This document shows, piece after piece, positions 7,525-16,491 of a stretch of 64,000 bases of DNA. Each line of letters starts with the position of its first letter. Within the stretch, counting starts at the first letter, position 1. The translations under genes were made by a program, and so were the position numbers. The notes under the pieces were generated by a model, which was not told the DNA's origin, searched no databases, and saw only the letters and a list, made by a program, of their open reading frames with translations. Origin of the DNA: JBCFBK01 sp038562555 (GTDB lineage Bacteria > Bacteroidota > Bacteroidia > Bacteroidales > Prolixibacteraceae); NCBI GenBank assembly GCA_038562555.1, contig JBCFBK010000031.1, positions 1 to 64,000 of the forward strand, read 5' to 3'.

Positions 7525-9687
7525 TTAAAGGTCGGGGACAGACGGTTCGGTAGCGGGGCGCAGTTCGCAAAGCAGTACCAGACTGTTCCCGTAGACGGTA
7601 TAGGTGCCTGCGGGGAGATCGTCTTGTCCTCCGCCCGAAAAACTATCAAAAAGTACTTTCCATCGGCCTTGTTCTGTAATGAGGGGAAGGGTGAATTCAA
7701 CCGATTCCCAGTGACTGTTAACCAGGATCAGCAGCCGGTCGTCGCGGATAATTTCCCCACGCTGATTAATTTCATGCATCACCTGCCCGTCAAGGAGGAT
7801 CGCCATTGCACGGATATGGGCGGTTTGCCACTCTTCATCGGAGAGGTCGGTTCCGTTTGCATTCAGCCAGCGGATGTCTTTTACCTGTTCTCCGTGGATT
7901 TCCCGCCCCTTGAAATACCGGCGGCGGTGCATGATCGGATGCTTCTTCCGCATGTCGATCAGGGAGCAGACAGTTTCAAAAAGCTGTTGCTGACGTTCGT
8001 TCCAGTCCCAGTGCATCCAGGAAATTTCATTGTCCTGGCAATAGGCATTGTTGTTACCATGCTGAGTTCTTCCATACTCATCTCCATGGCTGATCATCGG
8101 TACCCCCTGGCTAAAGAAAAGCGTTGCCAGGAAGTTTCGTTTCTGACGTTCGCGCAGTTCGGTGATCCCCGGGTCGTCGGTTTCTCCTTCGGCACCATGA
8201 TTCCAGCTATGGTTGCTGTTGTCGCCGTCGGTGTTGCCTTCCTGGTTCGCATCATTGTGTTTGTCATTGTAACTGACCAGGTCGTTCAGGGTGAAACCGT
8301 CGTGGGCTGTGATGAAGTTAATGCTCGCATAGGGCTGCCGGCCGTTGTCCTGATAAAGGTCGCTGCTGCCGCTGAAGCGGTAGGCCAGTTCCGAGAGCTG
8401 GCTGTCGTCGCCTTTCCAGAACCGCCTCACGCTGTCCCTGTATTTGCCGTTCCATTCCGCCCACAGCACGGGAAAATTACCTACCTGATAACCCCCTGCC
8501 CCGATATCCCAGGGTTCGGCGATCAGTTTTCGCTGCGAAATGACGGGGTCCTGATGAATCGTATCCAGGAAGGTAGAAAGTTTTCCGACATCGAAAAGTC
8601 CGCGGGCCAGGGCAGAGGCCAGATCGAAACGAAATCCGTCAACATGCATTTCGAGCGCCCAGTAGCGTAAGCTGTCCATGACCAGTTGCAACGTTCGTGC
8701 ATTCAGCATGTTCAGCGTATTGCCCGTGCCTGTGTAATCCATGTAGTACTGCCGGTCGTCGTCAACAAGGCGATAGTAGTTCTCATTGTCAATTCCTCTG
8801 AAGCTCAGCGTGGGGCCCAGATGGTTCCCTTCGCCGGTATGATTGTAGACCACATCCAGGATGACTTCAATGCCGGCCTTGTGAAATTCTTTCACCATTT
8901 CCTTGAACTCAAAAACCTGCTGCCCTTCAATTCCGGAAGCGGAATAATCGGAGTGGGGAGCAAAAAAGCCGATCGAATTATATCCCCAATAATTTGATAA
9001 ACCTTTGTCAATTAAGAATTTGCTTTGAATAAAATGATGGACGGGCATCAGTTCCACAGCCGTAATGCCCAGTTTTTTTAAATAGCTGATCACCGGCGGA
9101 GAACAGAGTCCTTTATAGGTTCCCCGCAATTCTTTGGGCACTTCCGGATGGAGGGCTGTAAAACCTTTTACATGCAGTTCGTAGATGATTGTATCGTGCA
9201 TGGGCGTTCCGGGTCCTTCCACTCCTTCCCAGTCGAACGACTGATCGGTCACGACCGATTTGGTAATAAAGGGTGCGCTGTCGGTATCGTCTTTTTCAAG
9301 ATGTTTGTTTTTGGCCTGACTCATCACAGGATATCCGAACATGCTTTCATGGATGACCGTTCTGCCCGCTATTGCCCGCGAGTATGGGTCAATGAGCAGT
9401 TTGGCGGGGTTGAACCGCTGTCCGTTTTCCGGATTCCATGGGCCATCAACCCGGTAACCATATAATTGGCCGGGGCCAATGCCGGGGAGGTAGATGTGCC
9501 AAACATAGTCGGTTACTTCGCTGACAGGTATCGTGGTGTATTCTTTTTCGTTAGCGGCGTTGAAAAGGCAAAGCATGACCTGCGTGGCGGTTTCGCTGAA
9601 AAGCGCGAAATTTGTTCCTTTTCCGTCCCAGGTTGCACCCAGCGGGTAAGGGTAACCTGGCCAGATCGGCCCTGAATATTTTTCCAT
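7525..9687 (-). CDS. glgX: Glycogen debranching enzyme GlgX/TreX (isoamylase type)
   Basis: 720-residue cytoplasmic GH13 enzyme that hydrolyses alpha-1,6 branches in glycogen and limit dextrins. The N-terminal CBM48 domain begins PGYPYPLGATWDGKGTNFAL. The barrel has VVYNHTGEGN (region I), VDGFRFDLAS with nucleophile D355, LIAEPWD with E391 and TAHDGFTLND with D463. The GHGDEYGRTQHGNNNAYCQD-type loop (here SHGDEYGRTQ...) is typical of GlgX/TreX. It is convergent with treZ copy 1 and divergent from treZ copy 2. In TreX-TreY-TreZ pathways it supplies linear chains for TreY, matching its place here. It is the only minus-strand gene of the trehalose block. Confidence 0.95.
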   Translation of the reverse strand: MEKYSGPIWPGYPYPLGATWDGKGTNFALFSETATQVMLCLFNAANEKEYTTIPVSEVTDYVWHIYLPGIGPGQLYGYRVDGPWNPENGQRFNPAKLLIDPYSRAIAGRTVIHESMFGYPVMSQAKNKHLEKDDTDSAPFITKSVVTDQSFDWEGVEGPGTPMHDTIIYELHVKGFTALHPEVPKELRGTYKGLCSPPVISYLKKLGITAVELMPVHHFIQSKFLIDKGLSNYWGYNSIGFFAPHSDYSASGIEGQQVFEFKEMVKEFHKAGIEVILDVVYNHTGEGNHLGPTLSFRGIDNENYYRLVDDDRQYYMDYTGTGNTLNMLNARTLQLVMDSLRYWALEMHVDGFRFDLASALARGLFDVGKLSTFLDTIHQDPVISQRKLIAEPWDIGAGGYQVGNFPVLWAEWNGKYRDSVRRFWKGDDSQLSELAYRFSGSSDLYQDNGRQPYASINFITAHDGFTLNDLVSYNDKHNDANQEGNTDGDNSNHSWNHGAEGETDDPGITELRERQKRNFLATLFFSQGVPMISHGDEYGRTQHGNNNAYCQDNEISWMHWDWNERQQQLFETVCSLIDMRKKHPIMHRRRYFKGREIHGEQVKDIRWLNANGTDLSDEEWQTAHIRAMAILLDGQVMHEINQRGEIIRDDRLLILVNSHWESVEFTLPLITEQGRWKVLFDSFSGGGQDDLPAGTYTVYGNSLVLLCELRPATEPSVPDL

Positions 9688-10035
9688 AGCATGTTTTTTT
9701 GAATTTTTGTTCTGACTTTATCGTCAAAACCATGCCAGTCTTCTTTTCATTCACCACAGCGAAACCCGTATTACCCGAAACCTGATCAACGGGTTGAAAT
9801 GCAAGGTATTATTCTTTTGGTTTAGCAAATCAGATTGCTGCGGGACAGGAAAAATAATCCCCGGATGGGGTGAGATTTCCGCAGTTTTTATTGACATAAT
9901 TGCATTTTACCGAACGAACACCGCCTGGTCTTCACAGCCCATTTATTTTATAATTAGCGATTTAAAATGAAACCAGGCCTGGGTTTGGCACATTGGGAAT
10001 AAAGTTTGGTTTCAGCATTTTAAACTCGACCAGTT
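9688..10035. other. Divergent intergenic region between glgX and treZ copy 2
   Basis: 348 AT-rich bases carrying the start regions of two divergent genes. It must hold promoters for both, but no exact TAnnTTTG box with a correctly spaced TTG is evident. The nearest candidate, ATAAAGTTTGG near 10000, has one base too many. No ORF with coding character was seen. Confidence 0.5.
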
Positions 10036-11886
10036 ATGATATTAAATTATGCCTTAGGGGCTAATCTCCAGCAGGAAAAATATTGCGTGTTTTCGGTATG
10101 GGCTCCGTTTGCAACAAGTGTAGAGCTGGAGATTGTCACGCAGCACAACCGGAGGATCGAAGCAACAAAAATGATGTATGGATACTGGAAAGCCGAAGAC
10201 GCCAATGTCGGAGCAGGCGACAGATATTTTTACATACTTGATGGCAAGGGGCGATTACCCGACCCGGCCTCACGCTTTCAGCCCGAGGGGGTACACGGAC
10301 CCAGCGAAATTATTAATCCCCAAAGTTATACCTGGACCGACAATGACTGGAAAAGTATACCGCTCGGGAGGATGATCCAGTATGAATTACATACGGGAAT
10401 TTTTTCCCCTTCCGGAAATTTCGATGGACTTTCAGATAAGCTTCCCTATTTGCAGGAATTGGGGGTTAACACCATTGAGTTAATGCCGGTCGCTCAATTC
10501 CCCGGTCACCGGAACTGGGGATATGATGGTGTTTTTCCGTTTGCGGTTCAGAACAGTTACGGTGGTCCCGCAGGCCTCGCGAAGCTCGTTGACGCCTGCC
10601 ACCGGAACGGGATGGCTGTGATCCTGGATGTGGTTTATAATCATCTTGGACCTGAAGGCAACTATTTCGAAGACTTTGGGCCTTATTTTTCCGATCGGTA
10701 TAAGACGCCCTGGGGAAAGGCCGTTAATGTGGATGACCGGTACGCTGACGGGATGATCAATTTTATTCTTCAAAACGTCAGATACTGGCTGCGCGATCTC
10801 CATCTTGACGGCTTGCGGCTGGATGCGGTGCACGCCATCTATGATTTCAGCGCTGACCATATCATGAAACAAATCAGTACGGAGGTTCGGAAATTATCAG
10901 AGCTTACCGGTCGCAAATATGTCCTGATTGCCGAAAGCAACCTGAACGATGTCCGCTATCTTCATCCGGTTGAAAAAGGCGGTTATGGGCTGGATGCCCA
11001 GTGGAACGATGATTTCCATCATGCCGTGCATAGTTGCGTTACCGGCGAACAAGGCAGTTACTACGCAGACTACAGTTCGGTTGAGGACCTGGCAAAAGCC
11101 ATCAAAAATACCTTCGTTCTGGATGGCGTATATTCCATATTCCGGAAGCGCACCTTCGGCAGCCATACCGATGATCTGCATGGCAATCAGTTTGTTATTT
11201 TCATTCAGAACCATGATCACACGGGTAACAGGAAGAACGGGGAAAGGCTCGGACATCTCGTTTCTGCCGACATGCAGAAAGCGGCCTGCGGTATTCTTTT
11301 TCTGACACCCAACGTTCCCATGCTTTTTATGGGTGAGGAATTTAATGCCCGGACACCCTTCCTGTATTTTGTCAGTCATCATGACGGGCAACTGAACATG
11401 CAGGTGAGGGAAGGGCGCCAAAAGGAATTTGAAGAGCTGTATGCCGGCGATTACGATCCCGCTCCGAACCCGGACAGCGAAGACACCTTCCACCGGTCGA
11501 AGCTTGACTGGAGTGAGTTGAACCACCCATCGCAGCAGGATATGCTTGATTTTTACAAAAGACTTATTTCGCTTAGGAAACTGCATCCGGCATTGATTTC
11601 AACCGACCGGCGGAATTGTGCGGTACAGGTCGACGGAACGAACAAGACCCTGATCATCCGGCGATGGAAAGGCCAGGATCAGCTTTTGGCTTTTGTCAAT
11701 CTGAATAACATACCTGTCGAAGTGGAGTATGAGATTCCCCTGCGGTTGTACCTGCTAATCCATTCCGGGCCGGACACGGAAGGAATGGAGTTCCCCGGGG
11801 CGATCGAAGGAAAAGTCAACCTGACAGTTTCAAAGGAGAGCTTGTTGGTTTACAGTTCCTGGCCGGACCCGTCAGTCGAAGTATAA
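10036..11886 (+). CDS. treZ: Malto-oligosyltrehalose trehalohydrolase, copy 2
   Basis: 616-residue paralogue of the copy at 5663, collinear along its length. The N-terminal CBM48-like domain has VFSVWAPFATSVELEI. Catalytic motifs are LDGLRLDAVHAIYD (nucleophile Asp), IAESNLND (general acid Glu) and IQNHDHTGNR (third Asp). The family sequence PEGVHGPSEI, before the barrel, is also present. Its stop is 20 bases before the treY start, so this copy is in an operon with treY and is the better candidate for the main pathway enzyme. Both copies keep every catalytic residue, so neither looks like a pseudogene. Confidence 0.95.
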   Translation: MILNYALGANLQQEKYCVFSVWAPFATSVELEIVTQHNRRIEATKMMYGYWKAEDANVGAGDRYFYILDGKGRLPDPASRFQPEGVHGPSEIINPQSYTWTDNDWKSIPLGRMIQYELHTGIFSPSGNFDGLSDKLPYLQELGVNTIELMPVAQFPGHRNWGYDGVFPFAVQNSYGGPAGLAKLVDACHRNGMAVILDVVYNHLGPEGNYFEDFGPYFSDRYKTPWGKAVNVDDRYADGMINFILQNVRYWLRDLHLDGLRLDAVHAIYDFSADHIMKQISTEVRKLSELTGRKYVLIAESNLNDVRYLHPVEKGGYGLDAQWNDDFHHAVHSCVTGEQGSYYADYSSVEDLAKAIKNTFVLDGVYSIFRKRTFGSHTDDLHGNQFVIFIQNHDHTGNRKNGERLGHLVSADMQKAACGILFLTPNVPMLFMGEEFNARTPFLYFVSHHDGQLNMQVREGRQKEFEELYAGDYDPAPNPDSEDTFHRSKLDWSELNHPSQQDMLDFYKRLISLRKLHPALISTDRRNCAVQVDGTNKTLIIRRWKGQDQLLAFVNLNNIPVEVEYEIPLRLYLLIHSGPDTEGMEFPGAIEGKVNLTVSKESLLVYSSWPDPSVEV

Positions 11887-11906
11887 AAATTGATAAACCA
11901 TTTCAT

Positions 11907-14627
11907 ATGACAATACCCCAATCAACCTATAGGATTCAGTTTTCGTCCGGATTTACGCTTAGCGAGTTCGATCGCCGGGTGCACTACCTTCACCGGCTGG
12001 GGATTGGCACGGTCTACGCCTCCCCGCTGTTCAGATCAGTTGCGGGAAGTGCCCATGGCTACGACGGGCTCGATCCGCACACGATCAATGAAGAAATAGG
12101 TAACCTGAAGCAATTCAGGAAGGTTTCGGCCCGGGTAAGCAGCCTGGGAATGGGATGGTTGCAGGATATTGTTCCAAACCATATGGCTTACAGCCCCGAA
12201 AATCCCTGGATTTTTGAACTTTTTGAATGGGGAGCGGATTCGCCCTACTATCATTATTTTGATATTAACTGGAATCATCACGATCCTGATTTGAAGGGGA
12301 AAGTCATCCTGCCGGTGCTCGGCAGAAATCCGGAACAGGCGATCAGAACCGATGAAATTTCGCTCGACTTTAAGGAAGGCGGATTTTATTTTACCTATTT
12401 CAATCGCTCGTTTCCGCTTAGCATAAAGAGCTATCCCGACCTCTTAAGGAACAGCGTTCAAAGGCAGCCCGAAAAGCTGGTTCCGTTCATGAATTTGCTC
12501 TTCAGGGTCATAGAGGAAAGGCAGATCGCGACCTGGCCTTCCTGCAGGGAACAACTGAACACGTTATATCATAACGAGCGGTTGGTCAGTCAGTATGTTG
12601 ATTCGGTGGTTGTTCATATTAACCGGGATCCCGAACGGAAGAGCGCCCTGCTTCAGAAGCAGTACTACAGGCTGAGCCACTGGATGGATACCAATAAACG
12701 GCTGAATTACCGGAGGTTTTTCACTATAAATGATTTGATTTGCCTCCGGATGGAAAACCCGGTTGTTTTTGAGGATTACCATTCGGAAGTCAAAAAGCTG
12801 ACTCGGGAAGGCGTTTTCCAGGGTCTGCGTATCGACCATGCCGATGGATTGTTTTCTCCGCGGGCATACCTCAGGCAGTTGAGGCAACTGGTGGGGCCCG
12901 ACTGCTACGTGATCACGGAGAAAATTCTGGAGGCCGAAGAAAAGCTCCCCCGTTCCTGGCCGGTTGAGGGTACCTCGGGATACGATTTTCTTTCACTGGT
13001 AAATAATCTGCTTACGAACGAAAGCAGCGAACAGGCGTTTGAAGAGATTTACCAACTTTTTGGCGCAGTTGGGACTGACTTTGACGAGCTAATCTATCAG
13101 AAAAAGAAGTTTATCTTATTGGAACGGATGTATGGCGACCTGGATAACCTCGTCCATTTGTTCTTCGAATTGTCGCTGGCGCTTAAACCGGTCACGCACG
13201 ATCAGATTGAATCCGTTTTGACCGAATTTCTGGTGCTTTGTCCGGTCTATAAAATTTATCCCGAGACTTTTCCGATCAAAGACAGACAAGGGCTGATGCT
13301 GAAAACGATTTTTGAAGAAATGCGGCTCCGGATACCCCGACAGGAGCCGGCGATTTCTTTTCTGGAGGATCTGTTTAGCTTAAGTGTACCGGGAGCAGAA
13401 GTAAAAGAAGCGGAGATTGAATTTTTCTTTCGCCGCTGTATGCAATTTACCGGCCCGGTTATGGCCAAGGGAGTGGAAGATACGGGTTTCTACACCTACG
13501 CCCGTTTTATTGCACATAATGAGGTAGGTGACTCGCCCCGGCATTTTGGAATAAGCGCATCGGCATTTCACGAGCGGATCGGGGAACGCTTCAGGTATTA
13601 TCCTTATACCATGAATGCCACCTCTACCCACGACACGAAAAGGGGAGAGGATGCCCGCGCCCGTTTGCTGGTGCTTGGCGATATCCCGCATAGGTGGCGG
13701 GAGGCTGTTATAGAATGGAAAGCGCTTAACCGGGAAAAGAAAATCCGGGTAAAGGGAAAAAGGGTCCCGGTTCCGAATGATGAATATTTCATTTATCAGT
13801 CACTCATCGGAGCCTTTCCTGTGGACGAGGAAGAAGAAGGGAGTTTTCAGGAGCGGTTCAACTCCTTTATCATCAAGGCGCTTCGTGAGGCCAAGGAAAA
13901 CTCCGCCTGGACAGCGCCTAATGAGGAGTATGAACAGGGCACCCTTTCATTTATCGGACAGTTGCTCGATCCTGAGGCAGATTTTTATAGCCGTTTCAGG
14001 CAGTTTTTGAACAGCATTGCCGGGTTTGGCATGATAAACTCGCTGAGTCAGCTTATTCTGAAGCACACCTGCCCCGGGATTCCCGACACGTATCAGGGTT
14101 GCGAACTTTGGGATTTTAGCATGGTAGACCCCGATAATCGCCGGCCGGTCGATTACGATAAGCGCGAAAAATGGCTGGAGGAAATTCAGGAAAGCAGGGA
14201 AAGGCGTGCGGTGCTTTTTGAAGAATTGATCGGCGACTGGCAAACCGGGAAGATCAAACTTGCCGTCACTACCTGGTTGCTGGAAGAAAGGAATTGCTAT
14301 CCCCATCTGTTCCTGGATGCCGGCTACATTCCGCTCGAAGTGACAGGAATCTACCGCCGCTATGTGCTTGCCTTTTTAAGGCACCATAAAGAAGGATGTT
14401 ATCTGATTGCTGTGCCTTTGTCTCTGGCTTCAGTGGCAGGAGATTTTCAGAGCCTGTCCGCTTTCGACTGGCTCGATACCACGATCAACCTGCCTGCCCC
14501 CGGGATCGGCGAATGGCGCCATCTTTTTTCCGGTAAATGGGTGAGCTCGGCCGGAAAGATCCCGGTTGGGACAATTTTTGCCCACATGCCGTTTGGGATT
14601 TTTCGTCTGGACAATAAGGCCTGGTAA
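11907..14627 (+). CDS. treY: Malto-oligosyltrehalose synthase
   Basis: 906-residue GH13_26 enzyme that isomerises the reducing-end alpha-1,4 linkage of maltodextrins to an alpha,alpha-1,1 linkage. The start PQSTYRIQFSSGFTL is a TreY hallmark. Also visible are QDIVPNHMAY (region I), GLRIDHADGLFSP with the nucleophile Asp, VITEKILEAEEKLP with the acid Glu, EGTSGYDFL, and NATSTHDTKRGEDARARL (region IV). The late motif PGIPDTYQGCELWDFSMVDP is also typical. It lies directly downstream of treZ copy 2 with a 20-base gap. The length suits Bacteroidota TreY, which carries large insertions in the barrel. Cytoplasmic. Confidence 0.96.
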   Translation: MTIPQSTYRIQFSSGFTLSEFDRRVHYLHRLGIGTVYASPLFRSVAGSAHGYDGLDPHTINEEIGNLKQFRKVSARVSSLGMGWLQDIVPNHMAYSPENPWIFELFEWGADSPYYHYFDINWNHHDPDLKGKVILPVLGRNPEQAIRTDEISLDFKEGGFYFTYFNRSFPLSIKSYPDLLRNSVQRQPEKLVPFMNLLFRVIEERQIATWPSCREQLNTLYHNERLVSQYVDSVVVHINRDPERKSALLQKQYYRLSHWMDTNKRLNYRRFFTINDLICLRMENPVVFEDYHSEVKKLTREGVFQGLRIDHADGLFSPRAYLRQLRQLVGPDCYVITEKILEAEEKLPRSWPVEGTSGYDFLSLVNNLLTNESSEQAFEEIYQLFGAVGTDFDELIYQKKKFILLERMYGDLDNLVHLFFELSLALKPVTHDQIESVLTEFLVLCPVYKIYPETFPIKDRQGLMLKTIFEEMRLRIPRQEPAISFLEDLFSLSVPGAEVKEAEIEFFFRRCMQFTGPVMAKGVEDTGFYTYARFIAHNEVGDSPRHFGISASAFHERIGERFRYYPYTMNATSTHDTKRGEDARARLLVLGDIPHRWREAVIEWKALNREKKIRVKGKRVPVPNDEYFIYQSLIGAFPVDEEEEGSFQERFNSFIIKALREAKENSAWTAPNEEYEQGTLSFIGQLLDPEADFYSRFRQFLNSIAGFGMINSLSQLILKHTCPGIPDTYQGCELWDFSMVDPDNRRPVDYDKREKWLEEIQESRERRAVLFEELIGDWQTGKIKLAVTTWLLEERNCYPHLFLDAGYIPLEVTGIYRRYVLAFLRHHKEGCYLIAVPLSLASVAGDFQSLSAFDWLDTTINLPAPGIGEWRHLFSGKWVSSAGKIPVGTIFAHMPFGIFRLDNKAW

Positions 14628-14683
14628 ATAAACTGGCCTGGGCGAAAGCTATGGCTTTCATGGCCCGCTTAAAAAAAATTGCT

Positions 14684-14691
14684 TAGCTTTG
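14684..14691 (+). promoter_or_regulatory. Possible -7 box for the first ECF sigma gene
   Basis: TAGCTTTG matches the Bacteroidota -7 consensus TAnnTTTG exactly, 22 bases before the sigma start codon. A bulged hairpin (GGGCGAAAGC, then GCTTTC and GCCC, 14640-14666) separates it from treY, consistent with a new transcript. No TTG is seen at the expected -33 distance. Confidence 0.4.
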
Positions 14692-14713
14692 CCTAAAGCC
14701 CAATGATCCGTTC

Positions 14714-15301
14714 ATGCCAGAGCTTAGTAACGATACAGTGGTTCGGTTTATTGAAGGAGATGAGCATTCGTTTAAACTCATCTTCAATTTTTTTTATCCC
14801 CGGCTATACTACTTTATTCATGCGTATATTCCAAACGATGATCTGGCCGAAAATATCGTTCAGGATACTTTTTTTACCTTATGGCGGAAACGAGGGTATC
14901 TGAAACACGACAGCAATATCAATGCCTGGCTGTATACCGTGGCCCGGAACAACTGCCTGAAAAAAATGCGCGGCAGGAAAACCAAACAATCCGGCATAGT
15001 TGCTCAACTGAGCGAAATGGAACTTGAGATGAATATGGAAGCTCTGGCCGACGTCGACACTTCCGGCCTTACGTTTCGTGAAATTGAACGGATCGTTGAG
15101 CATACACTAAACGGCTTGCCTCCTCAATGCCGGAAAATATTTCAGTTAAGCCGCTTTGAAAATAAAAAGAACAGGGAAATTGCACAGGAACTCGGGATTT
15201 CGGTGAAGGCCGTTGAAAATCAGATAACAAAAGCGCTGAAAGTCTTTAAAAAGACGCTGAAGGATTACCTTCCGCTGGTGACCCATTTATTCATTTCATA
15301 G
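14714..15301 (+). CDS. ECF RNA polymerase sigma factor (FecI-like)
   Basis: 195-residue extracytoplasmic-function sigma factor. Region 2 includes DDLAENIVQDTFFTLWRKR, which binds core polymerase and the -10 element. Region 4 includes LPPQCRKIFQLSRFENKKN followed by an HTH, REIAQELGISVKAVENQI, for -35 recognition. It is the first gene of a sigma, FecR, SusC, SusD series on the plus strand. In the known scheme, a signal from the SusC N-terminal STN domain passes through FecR to release or activate this sigma, which then drives the susC/susD genes. Confidence 0.95.
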   Translation: MPELSNDTVVRFIEGDEHSFKLIFNFFYPRLYYFIHAYIPNDDLAENIVQDTFFTLWRKRGYLKHDSNINAWLYTVARNNCLKKMRGRKTKQSGIVAQLSEMELEMNMEALADVDTSGLTFREIERIVEHTLNGLPPQCRKIFQLSRFENKKNREIAQELGISVKAVENQITKALKVFKKTLKDYLPLVTHLFIS

Positions 15302-15428
15302 CTGCCCGGCTCCTTGAACGACCGGCAGCAGTAAGAATTTTTTTCGGGAAAGCAGAAAAAAGTGATTTTCACGAGTGGGGTAAAACTTCATTTGCGGATT
15401 ATACGGATAGGAGAATCGTCATAAATAT

Positions 15429-16391
15429 ATGGAAATTGAAAAAATCATAGCAGTTATTACCGGTAATGTACCTGAAGATCAGAAAAATGAACTTTTGACG
15501 GAGATCAGGAAGGATTCGCTGCTTTATAAAGAGTATCGCTCTCTGAAAAATGCCTGGGCTTTGTCTTCCCCCGAGGCCGGTATGTCCGAATCGAAACTTG
15601 AACGGGCGTATTTAACACAGGAGCTAAAGATCAATAACCAAAAGCCGGACATCACCCGCAAACTCCTTTCGTTTCTGAAATATGCCGCCATCCTGCTGAT
15701 CGTTTTTTTGGGGGGTATGTTTGTTAACCGGCTGGGGGATGACAAGACGGGACTGACGGAGATCATCATCCCTCCCGGACAGGTTGCTGAGGTGAATTTG
15801 CCCGATGGATCCCATGCATGGGTCAATTCGGATACGCGGATGTCGTTTTCAACTGGTTTTCAGGATCAGACACGCCGGATTATGCTGAAAGGGGAGGCTT
15901 ACTTCCAGGTACGCAAAGGTGAAAACCAGTTTGTGGTTTCGACCGAATACGGTGAGGTCGTGGCGTTAGGAACAAGTTTCAATGTACAGGCGTATTCTAA
16001 CACCGAGTTTCAGGCAACACTTGTCGACGGGGTGATCAGATACTCCAATGAAAAAAACAACCGGCAGGTTATTCTTTCACCGGGCCAGCAGGTGACCTCG
16101 TCCGGGGTTGACGGCATGGACGTCAGGAACGTAAAAACTGACCTCTTTACATCCTGGAAAGACGGCGTTCTTATTTTTAAGAAAGAACCCCTGCGCGAAG
16201 TGATCAAAAGGCTTGAACGTCATTTTGCGGTTAAGATTGAATTACAGGACAGTACGCTGGAAGATATTCGTTTTACGGGCAATATCGAAAATGAAAGTCT
16301 GACCGATGTGATGGAATATATCAACATGACAAAACCGATTCAATACAGCTATGAGGAAAAACAGAAAATTTTAACGATACGACAGGAATGA
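15429..16391 (+). CDS. FecR-family anti-sigma regulator
   Basis: 320-residue inner-membrane regulator. A cytoplasmic N-terminal region (1-75) precedes one membrane helix around 78-96 (YAAILLIVFLGGMFV). A periplasmic FecR domain follows (IPPGQVAEVNLPDGSHAWV, then MLKGEAYFQV) and then a C-terminal DUF4974/secretin-N-like domain (LREVIKRLERHFAVKIELQD). It couples the outer-membrane receptor to the ECF sigma encoded 127 bases upstream. A strong hairpin follows the gene before susC. Confidence 0.94.
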   Translation: MEIEKIIAVITGNVPEDQKNELLTEIRKDSLLYKEYRSLKNAWALSSPEAGMSESKLERAYLTQELKINNQKPDITRKLLSFLKYAAILLIVFLGGMFVNRLGDDKTGLTEIIIPPGQVAEVNLPDGSHAWVNSDTRMSFSTGFQDQTRRIMLKGEAYFQVRKGENQFVVSTEYGEVVALGTSFNVQAYSNTEFQATLVDGVIRYSNEKNNRQVILSPGQQVTSSGVDGMDVRNVKTDLFTSWKDGVLIFKKEPLREVIKRLERHFAVKIELQDSTLEDIRFTGNIENESLTDVMEYINMTKPIQYSYEEKQKILTIRQE

Positions 16392-16411
16392 TCTGTATGA
16401 CTATTCAGGGG

Positions 16412-16446
16412 AAAAGGCAGAATCTTGCTCATTCTGCCTTTTTAAA
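16412..16446 (+). terminator. Intrinsic terminator between fecR and susC
   Basis: AAAAGGCAGAAT (16412-16423), a 7-base loop, then ATTCTGCCTTTT (16431-16442) form a perfect 12-bp stem ending in a T run. It lies 20 bases after the fecR stop and ends 46 bases before the likely susC start. The regulator genes can therefore be transcribed apart from susC/susD, or this is a partial attenuator. Confidence 0.8.
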
Positions 16447-16491
16447 ATCCTGATTTAACGCACATTGAGTATTAAATCAAAACACAAATTT

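Noticed and set aside
7624..8670. A 348-codon plus-strand ORF opposite glgX
   Set aside because: glgX has complete catalytic motifs on the minus strand; the long antisense frame is a by-product of its codon composition.
9551..9757. A 68-codon ORF overlapping the start of glgX
   Set aside because: It lies in another frame of the glgX 5' end and has no recognisable features.
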